DNA from: an uncultured Desulfarculaceae bacterium | Lineage (GTDB): Bacteria > Desulfobacterota > Desulfarculia > Desulfarculales > Desulfarculaceae | Assembly (NCBI GenBank): GCA_937908275.1 | Contig: CALERA010000244.1 | Coordinates: 1-10,740, forward strand | Length of the DNA stretch: 10,740 nucleotides | Reading direction: 5' to 3' | Part shown: positions 1 through 6,150 of the stretch, one piece after another | Position numbering within the stretch: position 1 is the stretch's first letter | Layout of the letters: each line of letters opens with the position of its first letter | Made by a program: the position numbers and the translations under genes | The notes under the pieces: model-generated | Databases searched by the model: none | What the model saw: the letters and a program-made list of their open reading frames with translations, nothing else | Told to the model about the DNA's origin: nothing

Positions 1-675
1 CCGGCCCCGGCAGCGGCGGCCCCGGCTCCGGCCGCCCCCGCCGCCCCGGCGGGCGAGTTGGGCCAGGACGACCTGGACTCCCTGCTGGCTGAGTTGGAAA
101 GCGACGCACCCGCCGCGGCCCCGGCCCCGGCGGCTCCGGCCGCCCCCGCCGCCCCGGCGGGCGACCTGGGTCAGGACGACCTGGACTCCCTGCTGGCCGA
201 GTTGGAAAACGACGCGCCCGCCGCGGCCCCCACTCCGACCCCGGCCGCTCCGCAGGCGGAGGAGGCTGGCGAGATCGACGAGCTGGACTCGCTTTTGGCC
301 GAGCTGGAAAGTGATGCGCCCGCTCCGGCCCCGGCGGCTCCGGCCCCGGAACCGGCCGGGGAGACCGACGACCTGGATTCGCTCCTGGCCGAGCTGGAGG
401 GCGACCTGGCCGCCGCGCCGCTGACCCCGGCCGCGCCGACTCCCCCGGCGGCTCCCGCGCCCCCGGCGCCGGCCTCCGCTCCGGCGGCGGCGGGCCTGGA
501 TCCGGCCGAGATGCGCGCCATCTTCGAGCGGGTGGCCCGCGAGGAAATCCGGCGTCTGGTGACGGAACTGGCCCCGCGCCTGGTGGCCGAGGCGGTGGAC
601 CGGGAGATCGCCGCCCTGAAGGCCCAGGCCTTTGGCGGCAAGCCCTCCGGCAAGAACGGCAGCGTAGTAGACTGA
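1..675 (+). CDS. Pro/Ala-rich acidic repeat protein, C-terminal part (5' end outside window)
   Basis: The frame is open from base 1 to the TGA at 673-675, giving 224 visible codons, so the true start lies upstream. A TTG at 58 is an internal Leu codon within a repeat, not a likely start. The protein alternates Pro/Ala linkers with four acidic amphipathic blocks of the form DDLDSLLAELE (codons starting at 67, 175, 277 and 367). The first two are preceded by LGQ or LGQ-like residues and resemble the FliM/FliY N-terminal CheY-binding motif (L-S-Q-x-E-I-D-A-L-L). After a Pro/Ala stretch comes a charged, probably helical segment (about 505-630, beginning AEMRAIFERVAREEIRRL), then a short Gly/Lys tail. 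I do not recognise a family. The layout resembles low-complexity linkers joining an N-terminal domain, such as a receiver, to a C-terminal helical module in deltaproteobacteria. That N-terminal domain is not visible, so the function is unknown. Confidence 0.8.
   Translation, partial: PAPAAAAPAPAAPAAPAGELGQDDLDSLLAELESDAPAAAPAPAAPAAPAAPAGDLGQDDLDSLLAELENDAPAAAPTPTPAAPQAEEAGEIDELDSLLAELESDAPAPAPAAPAPEPAGETDDLDSLLAELEGDLAAAPLTPAAPTPPAAPAPPAPASAPAAAGLDPAEMRAIFERVAREEIRRLVTELAPRLVAEAVDREIAALKAQAFGGKPSGKNGSVVD
67..399 (+). repeat. Four in-frame copies of a DDLDSLLAELE-coding repeat
   Basis: The 33-base core coding DDLDSLLAELE (or DELDSLLAELE in copy three) starts at 67, 175, 277 and 367. Spacings are 108, 102 and 90 bases, all multiples of three. 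Copies one and two are nearly identical over most of the 108-base unit, including the Pro/Ala linker (the linker starting near 24 recurs near 132). This points to recent duplication. Copies three and four have diverged linkers (EEAGEI and EPAGET before the core). Confidence 0.85.
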
Positions 676-677
676 TC

Positions 678-729
678 ACCGGCCCGGCGGGCCGGTGGGT
701 GGCGGGGCTGATGGCCCCGCCCTTGTTTT
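678..729 (+). terminator. Tandem hairpins, the second with a T-rich tail: intrinsic terminator
   Basis: Just after the stop codon lies a perfect 8-bp hairpin (ACCGGCCC / GGGCCGGT, 678-696, loop GGC). A second perfect 8-bp hairpin follows (GGCGGGGC / GCCCCGCC, 701-721, 5-base loop), then CTTGTTTT. The second has the form of a Rho-independent terminator and separates the repeat-protein gene from valS. Confidence 0.7.
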
Positions 730-772
730 GTCCGCACCCGGCCCGGCATTTCCGCCCAGGGCCTCTACATGC

Positions 773-777
773 AAGGA
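773..777 (+). promoter_or_regulatory. Ribosome binding site setting the valS start
   Basis: AAGGA lies 8 bases before the ATG at 786 and supports that start over in-frame upstream codons, which would add a non-conserved leader running back into the terminator. Confidence 0.65.
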
Positions 778-785
778 ATGGGGCG

Positions 786-3428
786 ATGAGCACGCAATTG
801 GAAAAATCCTACGAGCCGCGCGAGGTGGAGGAACGCTGGTACCGCTACTGGGAGGAGAACCAGCTCTTCCGGGCCGATCCCGCCTCGCCCAAGCCGCCAT
901 ACTCCATCGTCATCCCCCCGCCCAACGTAACCGGCCAGTTGCACATCGGCCATGCCCTGGACAACACCCTGCAGGACATCCTCTGCCGCTTCAAGCGCAT
1001 GCGCGGCCACGAGGTGCTCTGGATGCCGGGCACCGACCACGCCGGCATCGCCACCCAGAACGTGGTGGAGCGCGAGCTGGCCAAGGAGGGCCTCAGCCGC
1101 CACGACCTGGGCCGCGAGAAGTTCATCGAGCGGGTCTGGCAGTGGCGGGAAGAGTACGGCGGCAAGATCATCAACCAGCTCAAGCGCCTGGGGGCCTCCT
1201 GCGACTGGAGCCGCATTCGCTTCACCATGGACGAGGGCCTGTCCAAGGCGGTGCGCGAGGTCTTCGTCAGCCTCTATGACCAGGGCCTGATCTATCGCGG
1301 CGACTACATCATCAACTGGTGCCCCCGCTGCCACACCGCCCTGAGCGACCTGGAGAGCGAGCACGAGCCGGTCCAGGGCGGGCTGTACTACATCCGCTAT
1401 CCCTTCAGGAACGGCAAGGGCCATCTCACCGTGGCCACCACCCGGCCCGAGACCATGCTGGGCGACACCGCGGTGGCCATCAACCCCGAGGACCCGCGCT
1501 ACCAGGACCTGGCCGACGACAGCGTGATCCTGCCCCTGATGAACCGCGAGATCCCGGTGATCAGGGATGGCTACGTCTCCCTGGATTTCGGCACCGGCGC
1601 GCTCAAGGTCACCCCGGCCCACGACCCCAACGACTTCGAGCTGGGCAAGAAGCACGGCCTGCCGGCCCTGCGGGTGATGGACGACAGCGGGCGCATCAAC
1701 GCCCAGGGCGGGGCCTACGCCGGCCTGGACCGCTTCGAGGCCCGCAAGAGGGTCCTGGCCGACCTGGAGGCCCTGGGCCTGCTGGAAAAACAGGAGCCCC
1801 TGGCCCATAACGTGGGCCACTGCTACCGCTGCAAGACCATGGTGGAGCCCATCCTGAGCCAGCAGTGGTTCGTGAAGGTGGAGCCCCTGGCGGCCGAGGC
1901 CCTGAAGGCGGTGCAGGAGGGGCGCACCCGCATCGTGCCCGCCATGTGGACCAAGACCTATTACGAGTGGATGACCAACATCAAGGACTGGTGCATCAGC
2001 CGCCAGATCTGGTGGGGCCATCGCATCCCGGCCTGGTATTGCGACTGCGGCGAGATGATCGTCAGCCGCACCACGCCCGAGGCCTGCCCCAAGTGCGGCT
2101 CCCGCGAACTGCGCCAGGAGACCGACGTGCTGGACACCTGGTTCAGCAGCGGCCTGTGGCCGTTCTCCACCATGGGCTGGCCGGACCAGACCCCGGAGCT
2201 GGCCAAGTTCTATCCCACCAGCTGCCTGGTCACCGGCTTCGACATCCTGTTCTTCTGGGTGGCCCGCATGATGATGATGGGCCTGAAGTTCATGGACCAG
2301 GTGCCCTTCCACGATGTCTGCATCCACGCCCTGGTGCGCGACGCCCAGGGCCAGAAGATGAGCAAGTCCAAGGGCAACGTCATGGACCCGCTGATCATCA
2401 TGGATCAGTTCGGCACCGACGCCTTCCGCTACACCCTGGCCGCCTTCGCCGCCCAGGGCCGCGACATCCGCATGAGCGAGGAGCGCATCGCCGGCTACCG
2501 CAACTTCGTCAACAAGCTCTGGAACGCGGCCCGCTTCACCCTGATGAACCTGGAGGGCGACCTGGAGGCCGACCCCGGCCTGGAGCCCTCCCTGGAGGAC
2601 CGCTGGATCCTCAGCCGGGTCAACCGCGCCGCGGCCGAGGCGGCGGCGGCCATCGACGAGTACCGCTTCAACGACGCGGCCAGCGTGCTCTACCAGTTCA
2701 CCTGGCACGAGTTCTGCGACTGGTACCTGGAGCTGATCAAGGCCCCGCTCTACAACGCCGCGGACCCCGCCCGCCAGGCCGCCACCCGGCGCACCCTGCG
2801 CGAGGTCTTTTCGCGCCTGGTGCGGATGCTGCACCCCCTGATGCCCTTTGTCACCGAGGAGCTCTGGCAGCGCCTGCCCGGGGCCGAGGGCTCGATCATG
2901 CGGGCCGCCTGGCCCGAGGGCCAGGCCAGCGACCTGGACCCCGAGGCCGAGGCCGACCTGGGCCTGGTGATGGACGTGATCGGCGCGGTGCGCAACATCC
3001 GGGGCGAGATGGGCCTCAATCCCGGCCAGGCCCTGCCCCTGGTGGTCATCGCCCACGACGACCACGCCGGCCAGGTGCTGAAGCAGCAGGCCCCCCGGGT
3101 GGCCGGTCTGGCCCGCCTGGGCGACATCGCCTGGGCGGCCGAGGGCCAGGCCCCGGCCAAGGCCGCCAGCGCGGCGGTCAGCGGATTGACCCTCTATGTG
3201 CCCCTGGAGGGCCTGGTGGACTTCGCGGCCGAGACCGCCCGCCTGGACAAGGAGATCGCCAAGCTGGTCAAGGAGGCCGAGCCCAGCCGCAAGAAGCTGA
3301 CCAACGAGGGCTTCCTGCAAAAAGCCCCGGCCGAGGTGGTGGAGAAGGAAAAGGCCAAGGTGGAGGAGGCGGACAGCAAGCTGGAGCGCCTGCGCGCCAG
3401 CCTGGAGCGCATGCGCAGCTTCCTCTAG
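786..3428 (+). CDS. valS: Valyl-tRNA synthetase (ValRS)
   Basis: This cytoplasmic class Ia aminoacyl-tRNA synthetase charges tRNA-Val with valine and edits mischarged threonine. The product is 880 residues, within the family range though shorter than the E. coli enzyme. Visible in order: the N-terminal family signature PPPNVTGQLHIGHALD with HIGH at 53-56; Cys pair C179/C182; the editing (CP1) domain with TTRPETMLGDT at 218-228 and TPAHDPND at 276-283; further Cys pairs C346/C349, C419/C421 and C434/C437, probably zinc modules; KMSKS at 524-528; an anticodon-binding helical domain; and a charged C-terminal coiled coil (about the last 70 residues) that forms the tRNA-binding arm. The start is ATG 786 with AAGGA upstream. 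The gene is flanked by terminators on both sides, so it is probably monocistronic. A promoter must lie in 730-770, but I see no convincing -35/-10 pair. Confidence 0.98.
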   Translation: MSTQLEKSYEPREVEERWYRYWEENQLFRADPASPKPPYSIVIPPPNVTGQLHIGHALDNTLQDILCRFKRMRGHEVLWMPGTDHAGIATQNVVERELAKEGLSRHDLGREKFIERVWQWREEYGGKIINQLKRLGASCDWSRIRFTMDEGLSKAVREVFVSLYDQGLIYRGDYIINWCPRCHTALSDLESEHEPVQGGLYYIRYPFRNGKGHLTVATTRPETMLGDTAVAINPEDPRYQDLADDSVILPLMNREIPVIRDGYVSLDFGTGALKVTPAHDPNDFELGKKHGLPALRVMDDSGRINAQGGAYAGLDRFEARKRVLADLEALGLLEKQEPLAHNVGHCYRCKTMVEPILSQQWFVKVEPLAAEALKAVQEGRTRIVPAMWTKTYYEWMTNIKDWCISRQIWWGHRIPAWYCDCGEMIVSRTTPEACPKCGSRELRQETDVLDTWFSSGLWPFSTMGWPDQTPELAKFYPTSCLVTGFDILFFWVARMMMMGLKFMDQVPFHDVCIHALVRDAQGQKMSKSKGNVMDPLIIMDQFGTDAFRYTLAAFAAQGRDIRMSEERIAGYRNFVNKLWNAARFTLMNLEGDLEADPGLEPSLEDRWILSRVNRAAAEAAAAIDEYRFNDAASVLYQFTWHEFCDWYLELIKAPLYNAADPARQAATRRTLREVFSRLVRMLHPLMPFVTEELWQRLPGAEGSIMRAAWPEGQASDLDPEAEADLGLVMDVIGAVRNIRGEMGLNPGQALPLVVIAHDDHAGQVLKQQAPRVAGLARLGDIAWAAEGQAPAKAASAAVSGLTLYVPLEGLVDFAAETARLDKEIAKLVKEAEPSRKKLTNEGFLQKAPAEVVEKEKAKVEEADSKLERLRASLERMRSFL

Positions 3429-3449
3429 GCCGCAACAGCCGTCATTTTC

Positions 3450-3488
3450 AGGGCCGCGCCGGGTCGATTCCGGCGCGGCCCTGGTTTT
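3450..3488 (+). terminator. valS intrinsic terminator
   Basis: A perfect 13-bp GC-rich stem (3450-3462 pairing with 3470-3482) with a 7-base loop is followed by GGTTTT. It lies 22 bases after the valS stop codon. Confidence 0.85.
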
Positions 3489-3549
3489 GGGCCGAGCCGG
3501 AGCGGGCAGTCCCCATCCGGTTTCCTGGCCGAAATCCTCGGTCACCCGC

Positions 3550-3579
3550 TTGCCCTGGGCGGCCGCGAAATGCTAGCCT
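3550..3579 (+). promoter_or_regulatory. Candidate promoter for the UPF0251 transcript
   Basis: TTGCCC (3550-3555) and an extended -10 form, TGCTAGCCT (-10 hexamer 3574-3579), are 18 bases apart, between the valS terminator and the ribosome site at 3601. The -10 matches TATAAT at only three positions, so support is weak. An alternative sigma-54 reading uses GG at 3540-3541 and GC at 3552-3553, spaced 10 bases, but the rest of that consensus is poor. Confidence 0.25.
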
Positions 3580-3600
3580 CTCCTATCAGCCCCAGGACAG

Positions 3601-3607
3601 ACGGAGG
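3601..3607 (+). promoter_or_regulatory. Ribosome binding site deciding a TTG start
   Basis: ACGGAGG lies 6 bases before TTG 3614. It confirms this rare start for the UPF0251 gene rather than the internal ATG at 3689-3691, which would cut off the conserved PRPRKPR N-terminus. Confidence 0.7.
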
Positions 3608-3613
3608 CCAGCC

Positions 3614-3919
3614 TTGCCGCGACCCCGTAAACCACGCCACTGCCAGGGCGCCGCCCCGGGAGAGGCCTTCAAGCCCGCCGGGCGGCCCATGATGGAGTTG
3701 GAGCGCCTGGTGCTGGCCGCCGACGAGCTGGAGGCCATGCGCCTGTGCGACCTGCTGGGCCTGACCCAGGCCGAGGCCGGGGAGCGCATGGGCGTCAGCC
3801 GGGCCACGGTGCAGCGCACGGTCAAGAGCGCCCGGGCCAAGGTGACCCAGGCCCTGGTGGAGGGCGCGGCCCTGATCCTGCAACCGCCGGCCACCCCCCA
3901 GGCCCCCGCCGGAGACTGA
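3614..3919 (+). CDS. UPF0251 (DUF134) helix-turn-helix DNA-binding protein
   Basis: A 101-residue protein with the hallmarks of the UPF0251/DUF134 family: N-terminal PRPRKPR, then FKPAGRP, the acidic ELERLVLAADELEAMRL block, and a sigma-70 region 4-like helix-turn-helix at about residues 50-72 (LTQAEAGERMGVSRATVQRT), followed by a basic helix. Family members are presumed DNA-binding regulators; from general knowledge they often lie near Mrp-type ATPases or NifX/NifB-like genes in anaerobes. The ligand and target are not known. A Cys at residue 10 sits where many members have a Cys. The C-terminus is a short Pro/Ala tail. The start is TTG with a strong Shine-Dalgarno. The stop is 2 bases before the next ATG, so the two genes are very likely translated together. 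An autoregulatory role is possible but not shown. Confidence 0.9.
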   Translation: MPRPRKPRHCQGAAPGEAFKPAGRPMMELERLVLAADELEAMRLCDLLGLTQAEAGERMGVSRATVQRTVKSARAKVTQALVEGAALILQPPATPQAPAGD

Positions 3920-3921
3920 TC

Positions 3922-4770
3922 ATGGACGCCTGCCCCACCGTGCTGACCGGCGAGACAATGCAGCTCACCATCCCCAGCGCCCTGGATTACCTGGAGCTGG
4001 TGTTGGACTTCCATGAAAACGCGGCCCGCCTGGCTGGTTTCGGGGAGCACGGCGCGCGGCGCTGCCGCCTGATCGCCGAGGAGCTTTTCCACCAGGTGGC
4101 CCAGGAATGCCAGGCCAAGGGCCGGCGCGATCCCTGCCAACTCCAGGCCACCCTGACCGCCGACGGCCTGAATCTCTGTCTGACCACCGACCATCTGAGC
4201 TGGGACCCGGAGAACGAGCCGGCCTACAGCCTGGCCGAGGTCCTGGAAGGGGCGGAGCCGGCCGGCCTGGGCCTGCACCTGGTCAAGCGCTACGCCAAGG
4301 CCATCACCCTGACCCGGCGCGGGACCAGCCGCGAGCTCTGCCTGAGCCTGCCCCGGGAGAGCGACGACCAGGGCGTGCACCCCTGGCACCGCCTGGTGCC
4401 CAGCCTGGCCCCGGGGGTCAGCCTCAAGCCGGTGGAAAAGGACGGCCGCCTGGTCTACAAGCTGGAGCACGCCGCCCGGGGCAAGACCTACCTGGCCCGA
4501 GCTTTGGCCCACCAAGTCCTGACCCTGGTGGACGGCCGCCAGACCTTCGGCCAGATCATGGCCCAGACCATGAAGGTGATGCCCGAGACCGGCCGCCACA
4601 AGCTGGAGGACCTGTTCCAGGTGCTGATGGATCGGGGGGTGGTGACGGTGCAGAGCCTGGAGCGCCCGCCGGCCGAGATCGAGGTGCGCCAGATGCTGGA
4701 GCCTCGCACCCTCCAGGCCCTCAGCGCCTATCACAAGGCCGCCGGCGAGGGCGAGACCCCGCAGGGCTAA
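3922..4770 (+). CDS. RsbW-like ATPase-fold protein with PqqD-like C-terminal domain
   Basis: A 282-residue protein in two parts. Residues 14-142 follow the HATPase_c_2 (RsbW/SpoIIAB anti-sigma kinase) pattern: TIPSALDYLELVLDF at the start, an N-box-like EELFHQV (53-59), a G1-like DHLSWDP (90-96), and a G2-like GLGLHLVKRYAKAI (115-128). The N-box Asn is Gln58, the following conserved His is Glu62, and the G1 Gly is Leu92, so ATP binding or kinase activity is doubtful. Residues 154-244 (LAPGVSLKP, then a helical region with VDGRQTFGQI and LMDRGVV) resemble the small winged-helix PqqD fold, which binds peptides in radical-SAM RiPP systems; this second assignment is weaker. The ATG at 3922 has GGAGA 6 bases upstream and is 2 bp from the UPF0251 stop; ATG 3958 is an alternative. 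The role is unknown; a partner-switching or sensor-scaffold role is inference. Confidence 0.8.
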   Translation: MDACPTVLTGETMQLTIPSALDYLELVLDFHENAARLAGFGEHGARRCRLIAEELFHQVAQECQAKGRRDPCQLQATLTADGLNLCLTTDHLSWDPENEPAYSLAEVLEGAEPAGLGLHLVKRYAKAITLTRRGTSRELCLSLPRESDDQGVHPWHRLVPSLAPGVSLKPVEKDGRLVYKLEHAARGKTYLARALAHQVLTLVDGRQTFGQIMAQTMKVMPETGRHKLEDLFQVLMDRGVVTVQSLERPPAEIEVRQMLEPRTLQALSAYHKAAGEGETPQG

Positions 4771-4794
4771 GGTCCCGCCGGTCGCCTGGGGTCC
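4771..4794. other. Convergent intergenic gap without a clear terminator
   Basis: Only 24 bases separate the plus-strand stop (TAA ending at 4770) from the minus-strand hepT stop (TGA at 4797-4795). I see no hairpin with a T-run in either direction, so the two converging transcripts probably overlap or end by Rho. Confidence 0.5.
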
Positions 4795-5145
4795 TCAGTT
4801 GGTGGTGGGCTGGGCGAGTAGCTCGCGCACCTCGTCCAGCAGGCGAGGCAGCTTGCCCTGCAATATGTCCCAGACCACCAGGGGCTCCACCACATCGTAG
4901 GCGTGGATCAGGATATTGCGAAAAGCGATGATGCGTTGATATTCGCTGATGGCCGCGGCCAAGCTGGGGTCGGCCTTGATCAGGCGATTCAGGGCCTCGC
5001 CGATGATCTCGAACTGACGCTCCACCCCCGCGCGCAGGAGCGGGTGCGCCTGATAATCAGACAATGATTTTCCCGCCACGAACTGCCGCGCCAATTCACC
5101 GGCCTGCCGGATGTCCTCCAGGTGCTTCTTCAGCTCAAGCCGCAT
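4795..5145 (-). CDS. HepT-like toxin RNase of a MNT/HepT pair (DUF86)
   Basis: A 116-residue, mostly helical protein of the HepT/DUF86 family. The HEPN signature R-X4-H-X-Y is intact: R76-NILI-H81-A-Y83. Conserved FEIIGEALNRL (residues 45-55) and AFRNILIHAYD are also present. In characterised pairs this protein is an RNase whose motif Tyr is AMPylated by the partner MNT, which silences it. The start is set at ATG 5145 because MRLELKKHLEDI matches the usual family N-terminus. A GTG at 5157 in the same frame is possible and would add MSNS. Neither has a clear Shine-Dalgarno, in keeping with translation coupled to the MNT gene, whose stop overlaps this start by 11 bases. Sequence here looks less GC-rich than in neighbouring genes. 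Confidence 0.9.
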   Translation of the reverse strand: MRLELKKHLEDIRQAGELARQFVAGKSLSDYQAHPLLRAGVERQFEIIGEALNRLIKADPSLAAAISEYQRIIAFRNILIHAYDVVEPLVVWDILQGKLPRLLDEVRELLAQPTTN

Positions 5146-5464
5146 AGAGTTCGACACGCTGCTGGTTGATGGCCGCCAGGAAATAGGGGTTGGTGATGGC
5201 CTTGGTCATCACCAGGTCCACCGGACGGCTGAACAGGGCTTGCAGGTCCTCGAGGAGAGCGAAATAGGCGTCGGCGTGGCTGCCCTCGGGCAGGGGCAGG
5301 AATTCCACCAGGAAGTCGAGGTCGCTTTGCGGCGATGGCGGTTGGGGCGCCTGGGTGGAAGAGCCGAACAACTCCAACCGCCGCACGCCGTGCCGGCGGC
5401 AGAGATCGCGCAAGGCGCTGGCTTGGGACGGGCTCAGGCGCACTTCGACTCCTTCCGCACTCAT
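5135..5464 (-). CDS. Minimal nucleotidyltransferase (MNT antitoxin, MntA-like)
   Basis: A 109-residue nucleotidyltransferase-fold protein, the antitoxin partner of HepT. Motifs: LFGSS (GS at 34-35), SDLDFLVEF (D48 and D50), and the third Asp at PVDLV (D83). The C-terminal block TNPYFLAAINQQRVELYAA is typical of the subgroup with DLDFLVEF. These are the metal- and ATP-binding residues of enzymes that add AMP to the HepT tyrosine. Between GS and DLD there are 12 residues rich in Pro (STQAPQPPSPQS), rather than the 10-11 I expect. All three acids are present, so it is probably active. The ATG at 5464 has GGGAG about 2-3 bases upstream, a short spacing. It lies 56 bp after the membrane-protein stop and may use its own promoter or read-through. 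Confidence 0.9.
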   Translation of the reverse strand: MSAEGVEVRLSPSQASALRDLCRRHGVRRLELFGSSTQAPQPPSPQSDLDFLVEFLPLPEGSHADAYFALLEDLQALFSRPVDLVMTKAITNPYFLAAINQQRVELYAA

Positions 5465-5520
5465 GGCTCCCAGCCTAGCTGTTTTCTGGCCGCCCTGGCA
5501 AGAGGCTCCTGGCGGACGTC

Positions 5521-6150
5521 CTAGTCCGTCTCCGGCCCCAGCCCGGCCTCCAGGCGGTGGCAGAGGCCGGCCAGGATCACCAGCAGGCCCAGGATCAGGC
5601 CCATCAGGAGCAGGCTGGCCTTGGTGCCCAGCCAGAGGATCAGGAAGAAGCTGGTGCCCAGGGTGCCGAGGATGCTGCCCATGGTGCTGACCGCGTAGAG
5701 ATTGCCCGCCCCCCGGCCCACCCGTCCCAGGTCCTTGACCATAAGTTGCACCAGATAGGGCGAGATCGCGCCCTGGAAGATGGTGGGCAGGGTGAAGAGC
5801 ACCAGGCTGGCCACCAGCGGCCCCAGGCGCTCGCCCAGGTCCAGGTCGAAGAGCCAGTCGCACAGGGGCCAGGCGGTGAAGGGATAGAGCGAGACCAGGA
5901 GCGCCGGGGCCAGGAGCAACAGGGCCAGGCCGGCGAAGGAGGCCCCCCGCTCGGCCAACACCCCGCCCAAGTAGTAGCCCGCCGCCAGGCCCAGCATGAA
6001 CACGCTGATCAGGCTGCCCCAGACGAAGATGCTGTTGCCGAAAAACGGCGCCAGCACCCGGCTGCCCAGGATCTCCACCGCCATCACCACCGCGCCGGAG
6101 GTGAAGGCGATCAGGTACACGGCCAGGCCCAGGAGCTTGCGCTGGTTCAT
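5521..6150 (-). CDS. Six-helix membrane protein, membrane half of fused spermidine synthases
   Basis: A 209-residue integral inner-membrane protein with about six hydrophobic segments (6-26, 42-63, 70-92, 108-128, 152-173, 176-197). AVEILGSRVLAPFFGNSIFVWGS (residues 24-46, in parts) and the later NLYAVSTMGSILGT (150-163) are the signatures of the membrane domain usually fused to a spermidine-synthase-like domain. Here that domain stands alone. The ATG overlaps the stop of the upstream synthase-like gene (ATGA at 6150-6147), which indicates strong translational coupling and probable complex formation with its product. Transport or membrane tethering of a substrate-modifying enzyme is plausible but unproven. 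The stop is TAG at 5523-5521. Confidence 0.85.
   Translation of the reverse strand: MNQRKLLGLAVYLIAFTSGAVVMAVEILGSRVLAPFFGNSIFVWGSLISVFMLGLAAGYYLGGVLAERGASFAGLALLLLAPALLVSLYPFTAWPLCDWLFDLDLGERLGPLVASLVLFTLPTIFQGAISPYLVQLMVKDLGRVGRGAGNLYAVSTMGSILGTLGTSFFLILWLGTKASLLLMGLILGLLVILAGLCHRLEAGLGPETD

Noticed and set aside
1..675. Possible CRISPR or satellite array in the repeated opening segment
   Set aside because: The repeats are in frame, with spacings all multiples of three, and code a conserved peptide. They are protein repeats, not an array with unique spacers.
769..789. Mini-ORF of six codons (MQGMGR) whose TGA overlaps the valS ATG
   Set aside because: It has no ribosome site of its own, has no valine codons that could act in attenuation, and contains the valS Shine-Dalgarno. 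Probably chance.
765..3545. Open frame of 926 codons antisense to valS
   Set aside because: It is the mirror of a clear valS gene in very GC-rich DNA, where stop codons are rare in antisense frames. The translation is low-complexity (H, G, Q, A, V rich) with no recognisable motif.
3538..3555. Sigma-54-like GG-N10-GC spacing before the UPF0251 gene
   Set aside because: Only the GG and TTGC elements match; the rest of the -24 box does not. Such spacing is frequent in GC-rich DNA.
5486..5513. Three direct CTGGC copies upstream of the MNT gene, considered as an operator
   Set aside because: The five-base unit is very common in this sequence, spacing is irregular (9 and 14 bases), and no inverted symmetry is seen.
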